Source of the DNA: JACCWM01 sp040393065
GTDB lineage: Bacteria; Myxococcota_A; Bradymonadia; Bradymonadales; Bradymonadaceae
DNA: 64,000 bases
Direction: 5' to 3'
NCBI GenBank assembly: GCA_040393065.1
Contig: JBEBUW010000012.1
Location: 1 to 64,000 of the forward strand
Within the stretch, counting starts at the first letter, position 1. The number at the start of each line of letters is the position of its first letter. Position numbers and translations under genes: made by a program. The notes below the pieces were generated by a model. That model worked only from the letters and a program-made list of their open reading frames with translations. It made no database searches and was not told the DNA's origin. Positions 1 through 8,036 of the stretch are shown piece by piece.

Positions 1-44
1 CGAACGTCACGAAATCCCTTCGCAACAACATCGAACATAGCCAT
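1..44 (-). CDS. Signal recognition particle GTPase Ffh, N-terminal fragment (probable)
   Basis: Only the first 14 codons lie in the window; the gene runs off the left edge. Read leftwards from ATG at 44 (or ATG at 38) the peptide is MAMFDVVAKGFRDVR. It resembles the opening helix of the Ffh N domain, which often starts M(F/L)-x-x-(V/L)-x-x-(G/R)-F in deltaproteobacteria. Ffh is the protein part of the signal recognition particle and targets membrane and secreted proteins to the translocon. The call rests on a very short similarity and on leftward orientation only; sequence left of the window would settle it. Confidence 0.35.
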   Translation of the reverse strand, partial: MAMFDVVAKGFRDV

Positions 45-512
45 AAGACGTAACCCTTTGCACAAAATTTAGGATGAGTGAACGATACCAACAACGTACT
101 ACAAAAATCGCCGCTACCTTATTCTTACCAGATACCAGCGATCGACCTGACGTGAGATGAGATAAAAAGGGAGGGAGATCTCGGGATTCGCAGGACTTTC
201 ATGCCAAGAAATACGCAACGCACCTTACACATGAAACCGACGCCCTGTCAGGTGCCCGGCAAAGTAGCCACCACCAGCGATCATGTCAACGCACGAGTGT
301 ACCACGAAATTCTGTTTCCCACACCACAGCCCCTTTTTCGTCTCTCCAGGCGGATAACTTGCCCCCCTTCCATCCCCGGTTATATACAGAAAGAACACGA
401 CCGGACTGCGCAGTCCGATCCGCTGCAATGCGATTTCTGATCCCATTAAAAACCATGCGCTCCGCCATCACAACGCCTTACCCAATACTATCTATTGTAT
501 GGAGCTCGTTTC
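45..512. other. Intergenic region between divergent genes, nothing clear
   Basis: This 468-base gap lies between a probable ffh start (leftward) and a rightward lipoprotein gene, so it should hold promoters for both. I found no convincing -35/-10 pair. An open frame at 201-440 has no ribosome site and a composition unlike the neighbouring proteins, so I do not call it. No tRNA-like or terminator-like fold was seen. Confidence 0.5.
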
Positions 513-1634
513 ATGTACTTGCTCACGCGTAAGCATACGCACAGCATGCTGTGGTTCGCTCGATTCGCGATTTTCTGCACGCTCCTCGCCATTTTTACGG
601 CCGGTTGCAAAGATCATCCCAAAGACAAACTTCGGGAAGGACGCGCAGCACTCGCTGCAAAAAATCCCGATCTGGCCGAAACACGCCTCAATGAAGCCTT
701 ACAGGCCGATCCCAACATGATCGAAGCACGCCGACTCATGATCGACGTTCACCTGCTGCGCGATGATTACCCCAGAGCCGAAGAATCCTTGCTAGCTCTT
801 TGGAACAACCTGGGCTTTGATCGCCCTGTCACCCAGATTCCGCCCGAAGAACGCTCCAACCGCCAACTGATGGCCGATCAGTTCAACGATCTCTACCGTC
901 GATGGGCCGAAAGCCTTTCACCCGCCGAAGAACCCGAAAAGTTTGAAGAAGTCGTCAAAAAAGGCATCGAGCGCAATCCCCGCAGCGCACGCCTGAACAC
1001 CATGCTCGTCGATTTCTACAAAGAACAGGCCGAAAAGCTGCTCGAGCGCGGCGAAAAACTCAAAGCCGCCGAAAAACTCGAACAAATCCCCGATTTACTC
1101 ACACTTCCCACCACCCGGCAGGCCGCCATCACGCGCGCAGAAACCCTCCGCCGTGAAGCTTTCATGGATGCCGCGCTCGCCCGATTCGAAGCCGAATTCA
1201 AACCCGAACTGCTCGCCAGCCAGCAATTCGACGTCGAACGCAACGCCGTTCTCCTGACCCTGGCACACCCCGTAAGCCGACGCCTGCTGCCCGCAAACCC
1301 CGAAGATAGCGCCCAGGCCCTGGCCCAGACGCGCGAAGCCCTCACGCCTCTCATCGCCGAGTTGGCCGCCAAAATCGGCAACCTCCCACCCGACACCGAT
1401 CCGGCCGTTTTTGCAGAACTTCCCTACGAAATCCGTAGCGAAAACTTCGTGCGCGGAACTTTTACCCTCGTCGCAGCCATTCCCCTGACTAATATTCTGG
1501 AACTAAGCTATCGCTTCCACGAAGCAGCACGGCTCGCCGCCGAGCAAAATCCGGACAACTCCAACGTCCCACAAAACGATACCACCGGAGATCATGACGC
1601 CAATCCATCCCACGACCCCGACGCTCACCCCTGA
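513..1634 (+). CDS. TPR-like lipoprotein of unknown role
   Basis: A 373-residue predicted lipoprotein. The N-terminus has a hydrophobic stretch ending in FTAGC, a lipobox, so the mature protein should be lipidated at that Cys. The following segment (DKLREGRAALAAKNPDLAE and on) has the A/L/Y spacing of tetratricopeptide helices, and the rest is Glu/Ala-rich and helical. TPR lipoproteins often act as scaffolds in envelope complexes, but no partner is visible. ATG at 513 is chosen over TTG at 495 because GGAG at 501-504 sits 8 bases upstream of it. The C-terminus is His/Asp-rich. No enzyme motif is seen. Confidence 0.75.
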   Translation: MYLLTRKHTHSMLWFARFAIFCTLLAIFTAGCKDHPKDKLREGRAALAAKNPDLAETRLNEALQADPNMIEARRLMIDVHLLRDDYPRAEESLLALWNNLGFDRPVTQIPPEERSNRQLMADQFNDLYRRWAESLSPAEEPEKFEEVVKKGIERNPRSARLNTMLVDFYKEQAEKLLERGEKLKAAEKLEQIPDLLTLPTTRQAAITRAETLRREAFMDAALARFEAEFKPELLASQQFDVERNAVLLTLAHPVSRRLLPANPEDSAQALAQTREALTPLIAELAAKIGNLPPDTDPAVFAELPYEIRSENFVRGTFTLVAAIPLTNILELSYRFHEAARLAAEQNPDNSNVPQNDTTGDHDANPSHDPDAHP

Positions 1635-1692
1635 GCTCGTACCTACTCCGAAAATGCCAGCATTGACTTGCTTTTTCCCGCGTTAATTCTCC

Positions 1693-1723
1693 TTGACTTA
1701 TACAAACGTGCCGTTCATATAAC
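1693..1723 (+). promoter_or_regulatory. Candidate sigma-70-type promoter
   Basis: TTGACT (1693-1698) and TATAAC (1718-1723) are separated by 19 bases, about 50 bases upstream of the small acidic protein gene. Each box matches five of six consensus bases. The spacing is slightly long, so strength is uncertain. Confidence 0.45.
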
Positions 1724-1776
1724 GGCGCGCAAGAAATCCCGGCCTTACACGGATATTCTTTGATCACGAGGCAGCA

Positions 1777-2265
1777 ATGACCAATGAATTAGAAGACGAT
1801 TTCGACGACACCTTTGAAGCCGATATCGACGACAACTTTGAACCCGATCTAGACGAAGACATCGAGATCGATGAGTTTGAGGAAGAATCCGATTTTGCGG
1901 AAGAAAAACCTGAAACCGTCTTGATCGACACACACTTCGAAGGAGCTGTTCGCGCAAATCCCAAGCGCATGCAAATTGCAGCACGCAAAAAAGCAGCCAG
2001 CATCATCGAAGGCATCATCAGCGACGCCGAGCTTGTATCCCCCGAGGGTCAGGCCAAGGCATGGAAGAAACTCAACAAAAAATCCGACATCTCCCAGGCA
2101 AAACCCTTCGACATCCACGCCGTTCTCACCGAGAACGACATCGTCGACCATCCTCGCTTCGGCATCGGATTTGTCATCCAACTGCTTTCTCCCACCAAAG
2201 TCGAAGTCGTCTTTGAGTCGGGCATTAAGCGCCTTGCCTGCAACCAGGCTCCCAAAAAAGCCTGA
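1777..2265 (+). CDS. Small acidic protein with a C-terminal Tudor/CarD-like fold
   Basis: A 162-residue cytoplasmic protein with two parts. Residues 1-45 are almost entirely Asp/Glu with scattered hydrophobics. Residues about 110-160 contain DIVDHPRFGIGFVIQLL, then KVEVVFESGIKRLACN. That pattern (hydrophobic-x-H-x-x-F-G-x-G-x-V, then V-x-F-x-x-G-x-K-x-L) is typical of small SH3/Tudor-like beta barrels such as the CarD RNA-polymerase-interaction domain or the UvrD/PcrA tail. An acidic tail plus such a barrel suggests a nucleic-acid or polymerase partner, but this is inference. A GAGG site precedes ATG, with a promoter candidate upstream and a strong terminator downstream, so it is probably monocistronic. 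Confidence 0.75.
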   Translation: MTNELEDDFDDTFEADIDDNFEPDLDEDIEIDEFEEESDFAEEKPETVLIDTHFEGAVRANPKRMQIAARKKAASIIEGIISDAELVSPEGQAKAWKKLNKKSDISQAKPFDIHAVLTENDIVDHPRFGIGFVIQLLSPTKVEVVFESGIKRLACNQAPKKA

Positions 2266-2290
2266 TTCCTCCAGGTACCCTGCTCTTTCT

Positions 2291-2342
2291 GAAAGCCGCA
2301 TCTTCACCCCGCACGGATGAAGACGCGGCTTTCACTGTTTTT
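2291..2342 (+). terminator. Rho-independent terminator
   Basis: GAAAGCCGC pairs perfectly with GCGGCTTTC, extended inward by TCTTCA/TGAAGA past one mismatch, and is followed by a T run at 2338-2342. It lies 25 bases after the small acidic protein gene. Confidence 0.85.
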
Positions 2343-2476
2343 AACCAAAATCTTCCCCTGCCCCGGAAATACCCCTGGACACTGCACCGTTAACGTTTAT
2401 CGTCTAAACAACCTGGCGCAATCCCAACTTCCCAGTTTTCTGCCTACTTTTTTACTTGCATCCCAGAGTGACCGTC

Positions 2477-2977
2477 ATGAGTAATCCGCGCAATTCCAAC
2501 GCTCAAGGCAAGCCCGCCCCGGCCATCAAGTCGATCACAAAAAATCGCAAAGCGTACCATAACTACTTCGTCGACGAAGAATTCGAAGCCGGCATGATGC
2601 TGCTTGGCAGTGAAGTCAAAAGCCTACGTGAAGCCAAAGTTCAGCTCACCGACGCCTACGCCCGCTTCCAGGGCAACGAACTCTTCCTGGTCAATGCCCA
2701 CATCAATCCCTACTCTCACGGCACCCACGAAAACCACGAGCCCGAACGCATGCGAAAACTCCTCATGCACCGCCGCGAGCTCAACAAACTCAAAAACAAA
2801 GTCGACCAATCCGGCTACACACTCATCCCGCTCGCGCTGTACTTCAAAGGCAGCAACGTCAAATGCCTGATCGGACTGTGCCGCGGTAAAAAACTCTTCG
2901 ACAAACGCGAAGTCAGCCGCAAACGAGAAGCCGCACGCGATATCGCACGCGCTCATGCCGATGCTCGAAGGAAATAA
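2477..2977 (+). CDS. smpB: SsrA-binding protein SmpB
   Basis: SmpB binds the tRNA-like domain of tmRNA and delivers it to stalled ribosomes in trans-translation. At 166 residues it is the usual size. Family marks are KNRKAYHNYFVDEEFEAG, GSEVKSLREAKVQLTDAYA, the NPYSHGTHENHEP segment, RRELNKL, and a Lys/Arg-rich C-terminal tail ending REAARDIARAHADARRK, which folds along the mRNA channel. ATG at 2477 is preferred over a TTG at 2456 because the family normally starts only a few residues before the first beta strand. The gene directly precedes ssrA, a common and functionally sensible pairing. Confidence 0.97.
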   Translation: MSNPRNSNAQGKPAPAIKSITKNRKAYHNYFVDEEFEAGMMLLGSEVKSLREAKVQLTDAYARFQGNELFLVNAHINPYSHGTHENHEPERMRKLLMHRRELNKLKNKVDQSGYTLIPLALYFKGSNVKCLIGLCRGKKLFDKREVSRKREAARDIARAHADARRK

Positions 2978-3003
2978 TTTCTCGCACTCTCTCGTTGTAT
3001 CAC

Positions 3004-3033
3004 TTGACTATCCTGCAGAAATGTTCATAGTTC
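3004..3033 (+). promoter_or_regulatory. Possible ssrA promoter
   Basis: TTGACT at 3004-3009 is a good -35 box, but the element 17-18 bases downstream (ATAGTT or TAGTTC) is a poor -10. The spacer region is bracketed by two CTGCAG palindromes. It is the only promoter-like sequence between smpB and the tmRNA, about 70 bases before the mature 5' end. Confidence 0.3.
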
Positions 3034-3102
3034 CTGCAGACTTCACAACCTCACTGAACGGAGATTGAGAAGTTAGTCAGTTGTTCGTTCCACACCCTTT
3101 TC

Positions 3103-3493
3103 GGGGGCGCAATGGCTTCGACGTGGGCATGGAAGCGGATGTGGCGTGCCGGAGGTTCTCGTGACTCCGTAATAACCATAGAGAAATGTTATAATTGCCA
3201 ACGATAACGTTGAGGTAGCTCTCGCTGCGTAAGTAGCAAAGAGCACCAGCTGGTTCCCAAGGGAACCCCGTCTTGGTTAGCCTTGCCTGTGGGCTCTCCC
3301 GGACGTCACTTAGCAGGCTAGGCCAAAGGGACTTCGTTCTTCGACCTGCGGCCGAAATTTAGAAGCGCACTCTCCAATCGTGGCTTTGTCCATTGGCAGC
3401 GAGGAAGGGAGTTAAAACTCTAATTATGGACTACGCACGTAGAAGCGTTCAGCGGAAGGTTTGCGGACGCGGGTTCGACTCCCGCCGCCTCCA
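3103..3493 (+). ncRNA. ssrA: Transfer-messenger RNA (tmRNA)
   Basis: tmRNA rescues stalled ribosomes and tags the nascent peptide for proteolysis. The 5' end GGGGGCG (3103-3109) pairs over 7 bp, with one G-U, with CGCCTCC (3486-3492). The T arm reads GCGGGTTCGACTCCCGC. The tag frame starts at GCC 3197 and ends at TAA 3230-3232, coding A-N-D-N-V-E-V-A-L-A-A, close to other deltaproteobacterial tags. CCA is not encoded: the base after the acceptor stem is A (3493), followed by TCA, so CCA must be added after transcription. Length is about 391 nt. smpB lies just upstream and a strong terminator just downstream. Confidence 0.97.
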
Positions 3494-3498
3494 TCAAA

Positions 3499-3540
3499 AA
3501 CGCCCCGGTTCCCTAAAAAGAACCGGGGCGTTTTCTTTTC
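3499..3540 (+). terminator. Rho-independent terminator of ssrA
   Basis: ACGCCCCGGTTC pairs with GAACCGGGGCGT around a short A-rich loop and is followed by TTTTCTTTTC. It starts six bases after the tmRNA 3' end. Confidence 0.93.
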
Positions 3541-3635
3541 TTGCTTCACCCCATACATCCACAAATCCTACTTGAATCCAGCAAAAAGCTCTGGCAGTCT
3601 TTCCTGACTAAACCACACCATATCAGGAGCCCCTC

Positions 3636-4517
3636 ATGCCGCTTCTTTTTGCATTCACCGACGCACCCCATCTTGGCGATGTCTGGCAAACCAACCTCGA
3701 TATCGACGTGCTCATCCATACCCGACCTCCGCTGCTTGCCGAGCGCGATCGCTTCGCCACCCATTACAGCTCCTATTACGCCCAACAAGAACTACAAAGA
3801 GGCGTCATCTATGGACTCAAGGCCTACGGCTATCACCTGCTCCCCTCCCTTTACTACACGGTTTCCGATTTTTTCCTGAACTTCGAACCCCAGATGCACA
3901 ACGACCACATCACCGCCTACATGACCATCAAAGACTACGACGCAACCCCGCAACAAATCACCGAAGCCCTGGCCGATTACGCCTCCCTTGAACGACACCT
4001 CCTGCAAGAAACACTCGACTCCCCCGAACTCATCCAACAATTCATCCACGGCCCCCTCACCCAACTCGCCAACCTCGACCCCACCGAACGCATCACCGAA
4101 ATATACCGGCTGCGCGCCGCCCAGTTCGCTCACAACATCCCATTCGCAAAAAACGCCATCGCAATCATCGACAAACTCTTCTCCACCCCCAACGATGGCA
4201 CCTACCTGCACCAGATCAACTCCGATCTCACCATCCAGGTCCACAAAGAACTCATCGAAGACATCATCCACGGCCTCATCGAACGACTCGAACAAAATAC
4301 CACCTTCCTGGACCTCGTCCTCACCCGCTGGGTCGTCCCCCTGCTCCACGAACGCTTCCCCAAAGTCGACGACGACATCGACAACATCTTCAACCACCTT
4401 CACACCAACAACCCCGAACTCTTCCCCAGCCGCCACCAGTACATCGCCTCCAGCAAAGCCGACACCGCCTGGCTCAAACTCGCCAAAAAGCTCGGCGCTC
4501 CACTGCCCCACCCCTGA
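3636..4517 (+). CDS. Unknown protein, paralogue 1 of a two-member family
   Basis: A 293-residue protein with no signal peptide, membrane segment or recognised motif. It is clearly homologous over its length to the product at 12251-13144. Shared blocks include FTDAP, DVWQTNLD-x-DVLIHTRP, AERDRFA, ELQ...GLK-x-YG, a DP-x-ER-x-x-EI-(Y/F)-RLRA block, and near the end HGLI-x-RLE with PLLHERF. It is mostly predicted helical. AGGAG precedes ATG by 7 bases. The gene begins about 95 bases after the ssrA terminator. The third codon position is strongly C-biased, as in the genes that follow. Conservation of the N-terminal third suggests a functional site there, but I cannot name a function. Confidence 0.8.
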   Translation: MPLLFAFTDAPHLGDVWQTNLDIDVLIHTRPPLLAERDRFATHYSSYYAQQELQRGVIYGLKAYGYHLLPSLYYTVSDFFLNFEPQMHNDHITAYMTIKDYDATPQQITEALADYASLERHLLQETLDSPELIQQFIHGPLTQLANLDPTERITEIYRLRAAQFAHNIPFAKNAIAIIDKLFSTPNDGTYLHQINSDLTIQVHKELIEDIIHGLIERLEQNTTFLDLVLTRWVVPLLHERFPKVDDDIDNIFNHLHTNNPELFPSRHQYIASSKADTAWLKLAKKLGAPLPHP

Positions 4518-4690
4518 GCTGCATCCACCGTCATCCCAACCCGGGAACCCAACGACACGCATACCCCGTTCCACACACGAACGGGCAAACCAGACTTCGT
4601 CGCCCCCCTTGAATAAACGTCACCACGGCCCCGTCGGTCTTCTGTTCTTTCCTTGTCCCCAAACGACCACCACACCCCGACGAGTGCACC

Positions 4691-5854
4691 ATGAAACGAA
4701 GTCTCTCTCCCCTCTCACGCCCTATCCTTTTCCTCGCTCTACTCGCCGTCCCCGCTACCGGATGCGCCATACATCATCACCATTATCACACAGCCACGCC
4801 CGCCCAGACCGAAACCTCCCTGGCAATCCACGACGAACCAGAATCCGATGACGACTTCGAAGAGAACTACGAAGAACCTCTCGCATCCGACCACGAAACC
4901 CACGCTATCTGGCACGACGACGAATCAACCGAAGAAGAAGACGACTACATCGAGGAATTCCACGAAACCGTCTACGCTCCCACAAAATCCGCGCCAACCC
5001 CGCTCCCCGACTGCGACTTCACCCCCCACATCTCCGGCTGGATCGAAATCGACTGCGGCCACACCCAACTCCTACTCCAGACCGGCCCCGCCGCACGCGG
5101 CAGCAGATCCTACCTCGCGTCCTTCGCCGCTACCTACGCCACAGAAATCGTCCCCGACGACGTCATGTACTTCGGCAGCCCCAACACCTCCATAACCCTG
5201 GGCCGACACAAACTTGAAGCGAACAATTTCGTCCTGCGCCAGAAGAAACCCGCGTTATTCGGCACCCAACACGACGAAAACGGCGCCATTATCGCCAACG
5301 CCCGCTTCATCATCGCCCCCTCCAAACTCGGCCAGATAGGCATGCTCTGCCTGCAACGCGGTACATCCCTCGATCACAACCGCTGCCGCGACTACTTCCA
5401 GACCCTCGCCACCCATGACCTCACCGGCATCGGCCTCAAATCCAACACCCCGGTCCTGCTCGCTGGCGTCCCCCTCATCTCCCAGGGCGATTGCTACTTC
5501 TACCGCCCCGGCGACTTCAGCTGCCCCAGCGGCGGCATCGAATGGCTCACAGGCTCACCAACAATCACCCGCCATAAACAACAAGAATTCCTCGCCTTCT
5601 GGCAAAACGACAACGGCATCGAAGGCTTCCATAATCCCTACCGCACCGCCCCCTGCAACATCGGCGGACACCAGACCACCTGCCACGAAGTCGCCTACCA
5701 GGGCGTCCTCACAACTCCCGGCTCCATGTACTACAGCGCCATCGTCGATACCCCCCGCGAAAGTATCCACATTACCTGCAGCTACTCCACCGCGTATCCC
5801 ATCCCCAAACCCTGCACCGACGTCTTCCAGGACATCATCGCATCCCGCCGCTAA
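4691..5854 (+). CDS. His-rich, acidic lipoprotein of unknown role
   Basis: A 387-residue predicted lipoprotein: a basic start, a hydrophobic core, then the lipobox PATGC, immediately followed by a His cluster (IHHHHYH). Residues about 45-95 are dominated by Asp and Glu. The remaining 280 residues look globular, with about twelve Cys likely to form disulfides (for example DCDF, IDCGH, LCLQRG, CRDYF, CNIGG). The His cluster beside the lipid anchor and the acidic stretch could bind divalent metal; this is inference. No catalytic motif is recognised. It follows paralogue 1 on the same strand with a 170-base gap, so it need not share its transcript. Confidence 0.72.
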   Translation: MKRSLSPLSRPILFLALLAVPATGCAIHHHHYHTATPAQTETSLAIHDEPESDDDFEENYEEPLASDHETHAIWHDDESTEEEDDYIEEFHETVYAPTKSAPTPLPDCDFTPHISGWIEIDCGHTQLLLQTGPAARGSRSYLASFAATYATEIVPDDVMYFGSPNTSITLGRHKLEANNFVLRQKKPALFGTQHDENGAIIANARFIIAPSKLGQIGMLCLQRGTSLDHNRCRDYFQTLATHDLTGIGLKSNTPVLLAGVPLISQGDCYFYRPGDFSCPSGGIEWLTGSPTITRHKQQEFLAFWQNDNGIEGFHNPYRTAPCNIGGHQTTCHEVAYQGVLTTPGSMYYSAIVDTPRESIHITCSYSTAYPIPKPCTDVFQDIIASRR

Positions 5855-5923
5855 ATCTTCGTAAGCCTCGTGCACCAACCTTCCCCCACACGCCTCTCTA
5901 AAACTCACATCCCCCTCCCCCCA

Positions 5924-5964
5924 CAAACAAAAACCCCGGCAACCTCTCTACGAGATTGCCGGGG
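5924..5964 (-). terminator. Terminator, CGGCAA...TTGCCG family (copy A)
   Basis: CCCCGGCAA (from 5934) pairs with TTGCCGGGG (to 5964). On the minus strand the hairpin is followed by TTTTTGTTTG, so it should end the beta-helix lipoprotein transcript. It is nearly identical to the hairpin at 10153-10185. Confidence 0.8.
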
Positions 5965-6025
5965 CCAGACTTCAATCAAACCACCCGACACCCCAAAAAA
6001 TCAGCGCCAGGCAAACACATCTGTT

Positions 6026-7729
6026 TCAACGGCAGGAAACAAACTCCGTCTCGCTTGCATGCACCTGACCGCTGTCATTCACATACACATCGCAAGTATG
6101 ATTCGACTCAAACGTGACATGCTCCAGCTCGATTTCGGCATTATTATCGACGTAAATCGTGCCCCAGTCTCCGTTTCCACCACCATGACGAATCACCGTA
6201 TGGGAAAGTTTGCTATCGCGACTGGCGCTGGAATCAATCGAGATCGATTCCCAGTCTCCTGCACCCGGACCAGACTTCGAGCTCTCGAACACAACCGGCT
6301 CCTCAGCCGTGCCCTGCGTTTTGATCGAACCACCCTCAACAACCGCAAGACCGGTATTCGGGCTCATCAAAACCGTCGTGCCCGCCTCAATCGTCAGCGG
6401 TGCCTTGATATTGCTGGTCGCCCAGATCGCGTTATAGGGCAGTCCCTGTTTCTTCCAGACCGCCGGCGAACTCACACCACTATTGGACAATGCAATCCAG
6501 TGCTCTCCCAGCCCTTCACCGGTAATATTCTCCAACTGACCGGCAAGATTCATATCCATCCGAAGCGGCGCCTTTCCAATTCCGTTAAAATGTACATTGG
6601 AAAACCCTTTCAGCCTGGAACCATCATCCAGATAAACGCCGATTCCCTCAATGGACTCGAAACGCGCATCGCGCACCGTCACCGTTGCGCCGCCATCCAC
6701 AAAGAGCACGCCCCAGTCGCCGGAGCCTCCGCCATGCATAATCTGCGTATGCTCAAAAACGCTGTCCGTGCTGGCGCTCGCGTCGATCTCAATCCGATCC
6801 CAGTCTCCCGCTTCCGGCGAATCTTTTGCGCTCGTGAACACAATCGGTTCTTCCGCAGTTCCCTGGGATTTGATTGCGCCGCCATCCACCACATGCAACG
6901 AAGTACCCGGACTCATCAAAACCGTCGTACCCGCCTCAATCGTCAGTGACGCTTTGATATTGCTATAGCCCCAGGTCACATTGTAGGGCAGCCCCTGCTT
7001 CTTCCAGACAGCCGACGACTCAACACCGCTATTCGAAAGCGCGATCCAGCTCTCACCCAGCTCCTCACCGGTAATATTTTCCAGGTGACCGGCCAGATTC
7101 ATATCCATAAAGATCGGTGCCTTGCCAGTGCCCTGGAAATGCACATCAGAAAACGCCTTGAGCCTTGCTCCGTCAGCCAGATAAGTACCGATGCCAGCAA
7201 TCGACTCAAAACGCCCGTTGCGCACCGCTACCGTTGCGCCGCCGTCTACGTACAAAGCACCCCAGTCGCCGCCGCCTCCGCCATGCAAAATGCTCGTGTA
7301 TTCAAACACACTATCCGAACTCGCCGTCTCGTCGATCGCAAGCTGGTCCCAGTCACCTGCTTCCGGCGACGTCTTCGCCGAACGAAAAGTAATCGGACAC
7401 TTCTCCGTTCCAACCGAGTGAATCGACCCGGAATCTTGAATATCAATGCGCGTTCCCGCCGACATATACACCGTCGTACACGGCTTAATCGTCAGCTTTG
7501 ACGAAACCGGCACGTTGCCAAGAACCGTCACGCTCCCCTCCCACAACGTCGGCTGCTCGACCGGCCCTTCCCAGTCCATCACCACATCGCTGGGTTGCTC
7601 ATTGTTAACATTGTTGACGTTGCTGTTGTTATCGCGCTCCTGCTCCTCTGAACCGCAGGCCACCAGGCTCAGCACCATCAAACCAGCGCAAACATTTTTT
7701 CCCATTCCTTGCCAGAAAACTCTCTGCAT
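6026..7729 (-). CDS. Lipoprotein with three parallel beta-helix-type repeats
   Basis: A 567-residue predicted surface or periplasmic lipoprotein. The signal peptide ends in SLVAC, followed by an Asn-rich spacer. The rest is about three copies of a 183-residue (549-bp) unit. Each contains LTI-x-x-x-TTV-x-MS-x-x-T, (S/A)IKSQGT-like turns, GDWD-x-(L/I)-x-ID, HGGG-x-GDWG and VDGGATV, and the first two also have DMNLAG-x-LENITGE. Short strand-turn units with Asp/Asn/Gly turns resemble right-handed beta helices, a fold used for adhesion or polysaccharide binding and lysis. No catalytic residue is identifiable. ATG at 7729 is chosen because GAGGAGGAAG lies directly upstream. A promoter candidate and a terminator bracket the gene. 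Confidence 0.8.
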   Translation of the reverse strand: MQRVFWQGMGKNVCAGLMVLSLVACGSEEQERDNNSNVNNVNNEQPSDVVMDWEGPVEQPTLWEGSVTVLGNVPVSSKLTIKPCTTVYMSAGTRIDIQDSGSIHSVGTEKCPITFRSAKTSPEAGDWDQLAIDETASSDSVFEYTSILHGGGGGDWGALYVDGGATVAVRNGRFESIAGIGTYLADGARLKAFSDVHFQGTGKAPIFMDMNLAGHLENITGEELGESWIALSNSGVESSAVWKKQGLPYNVTWGYSNIKASLTIEAGTTVLMSPGTSLHVVDGGAIKSQGTAEEPIVFTSAKDSPEAGDWDRIEIDASASTDSVFEHTQIMHGGGSGDWGVLFVDGGATVTVRDARFESIEGIGVYLDDGSRLKGFSNVHFNGIGKAPLRMDMNLAGQLENITGEGLGEHWIALSNSGVSSPAVWKKQGLPYNAIWATSNIKAPLTIEAGTTVLMSPNTGLAVVEGGSIKTQGTAEEPVVFESSKSGPGAGDWESISIDSSASRDSKLSHTVIRHGGGNGDWGTIYVDNNAEIELEHVTFESNHTCDVYVNDSGQVHASETEFVSCR

Positions 7730-7852
7730 TCTCTTCCTCCTCAGCACCAAAATCGGGAGTCAATAAACGTCGTACAGCCCGAGCCGCAATCGCAAATGAA
7801 GGCTGTATCAGCCAACCTATAACTTTTTCATCATGAAGATCCTTGGGAAAGG

Positions 7853-7881
7853 CCTATAGTCTACGAACGCCGCAAGGTCAA
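7853..7881 (-). promoter_or_regulatory. Sigma-70-type promoter for the beta-helix lipoprotein
   Basis: On the minus strand TTGACC (7881-7876) and TATAGG (7858-7853) are separated by exactly 17 bases. The predicted start lies about 115 bases upstream of the ATG at 7729. It sits in the 307-base divergent gap 7730-8036; I see no equally good promoter for the rightward gene. Confidence 0.55.
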
Positions 7882-8036
7882 TATTCAATGAACTCTGCTC
7901 ATTCTAGGATTCTGGCCGCAATCGCCCCCCGGCTGTGCAAAACCCACCCTACAATTCCATCCAACTTTCTCCACCTCTATGCTAAGGAGTCCCCCAGACC
8001 AGCACTTCACCCCTCACTAAACCGGAGTAAAAATTG

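Noticed and set aside
201..440. 79-codon open frame upstream of the TPR-like lipoprotein
   Set aside because: No ribosome site, and composition unlike the neighbouring proteins.
1699..1726. LexA-box resemblance near the 1777 gene promoter
   Set aside because: Only a few positions fit the consensus, far fewer than at recA.
3393..3575. Short open frame inside and after ssrA
   Set aside because: It overlaps the tmRNA 3' domain and its terminator.
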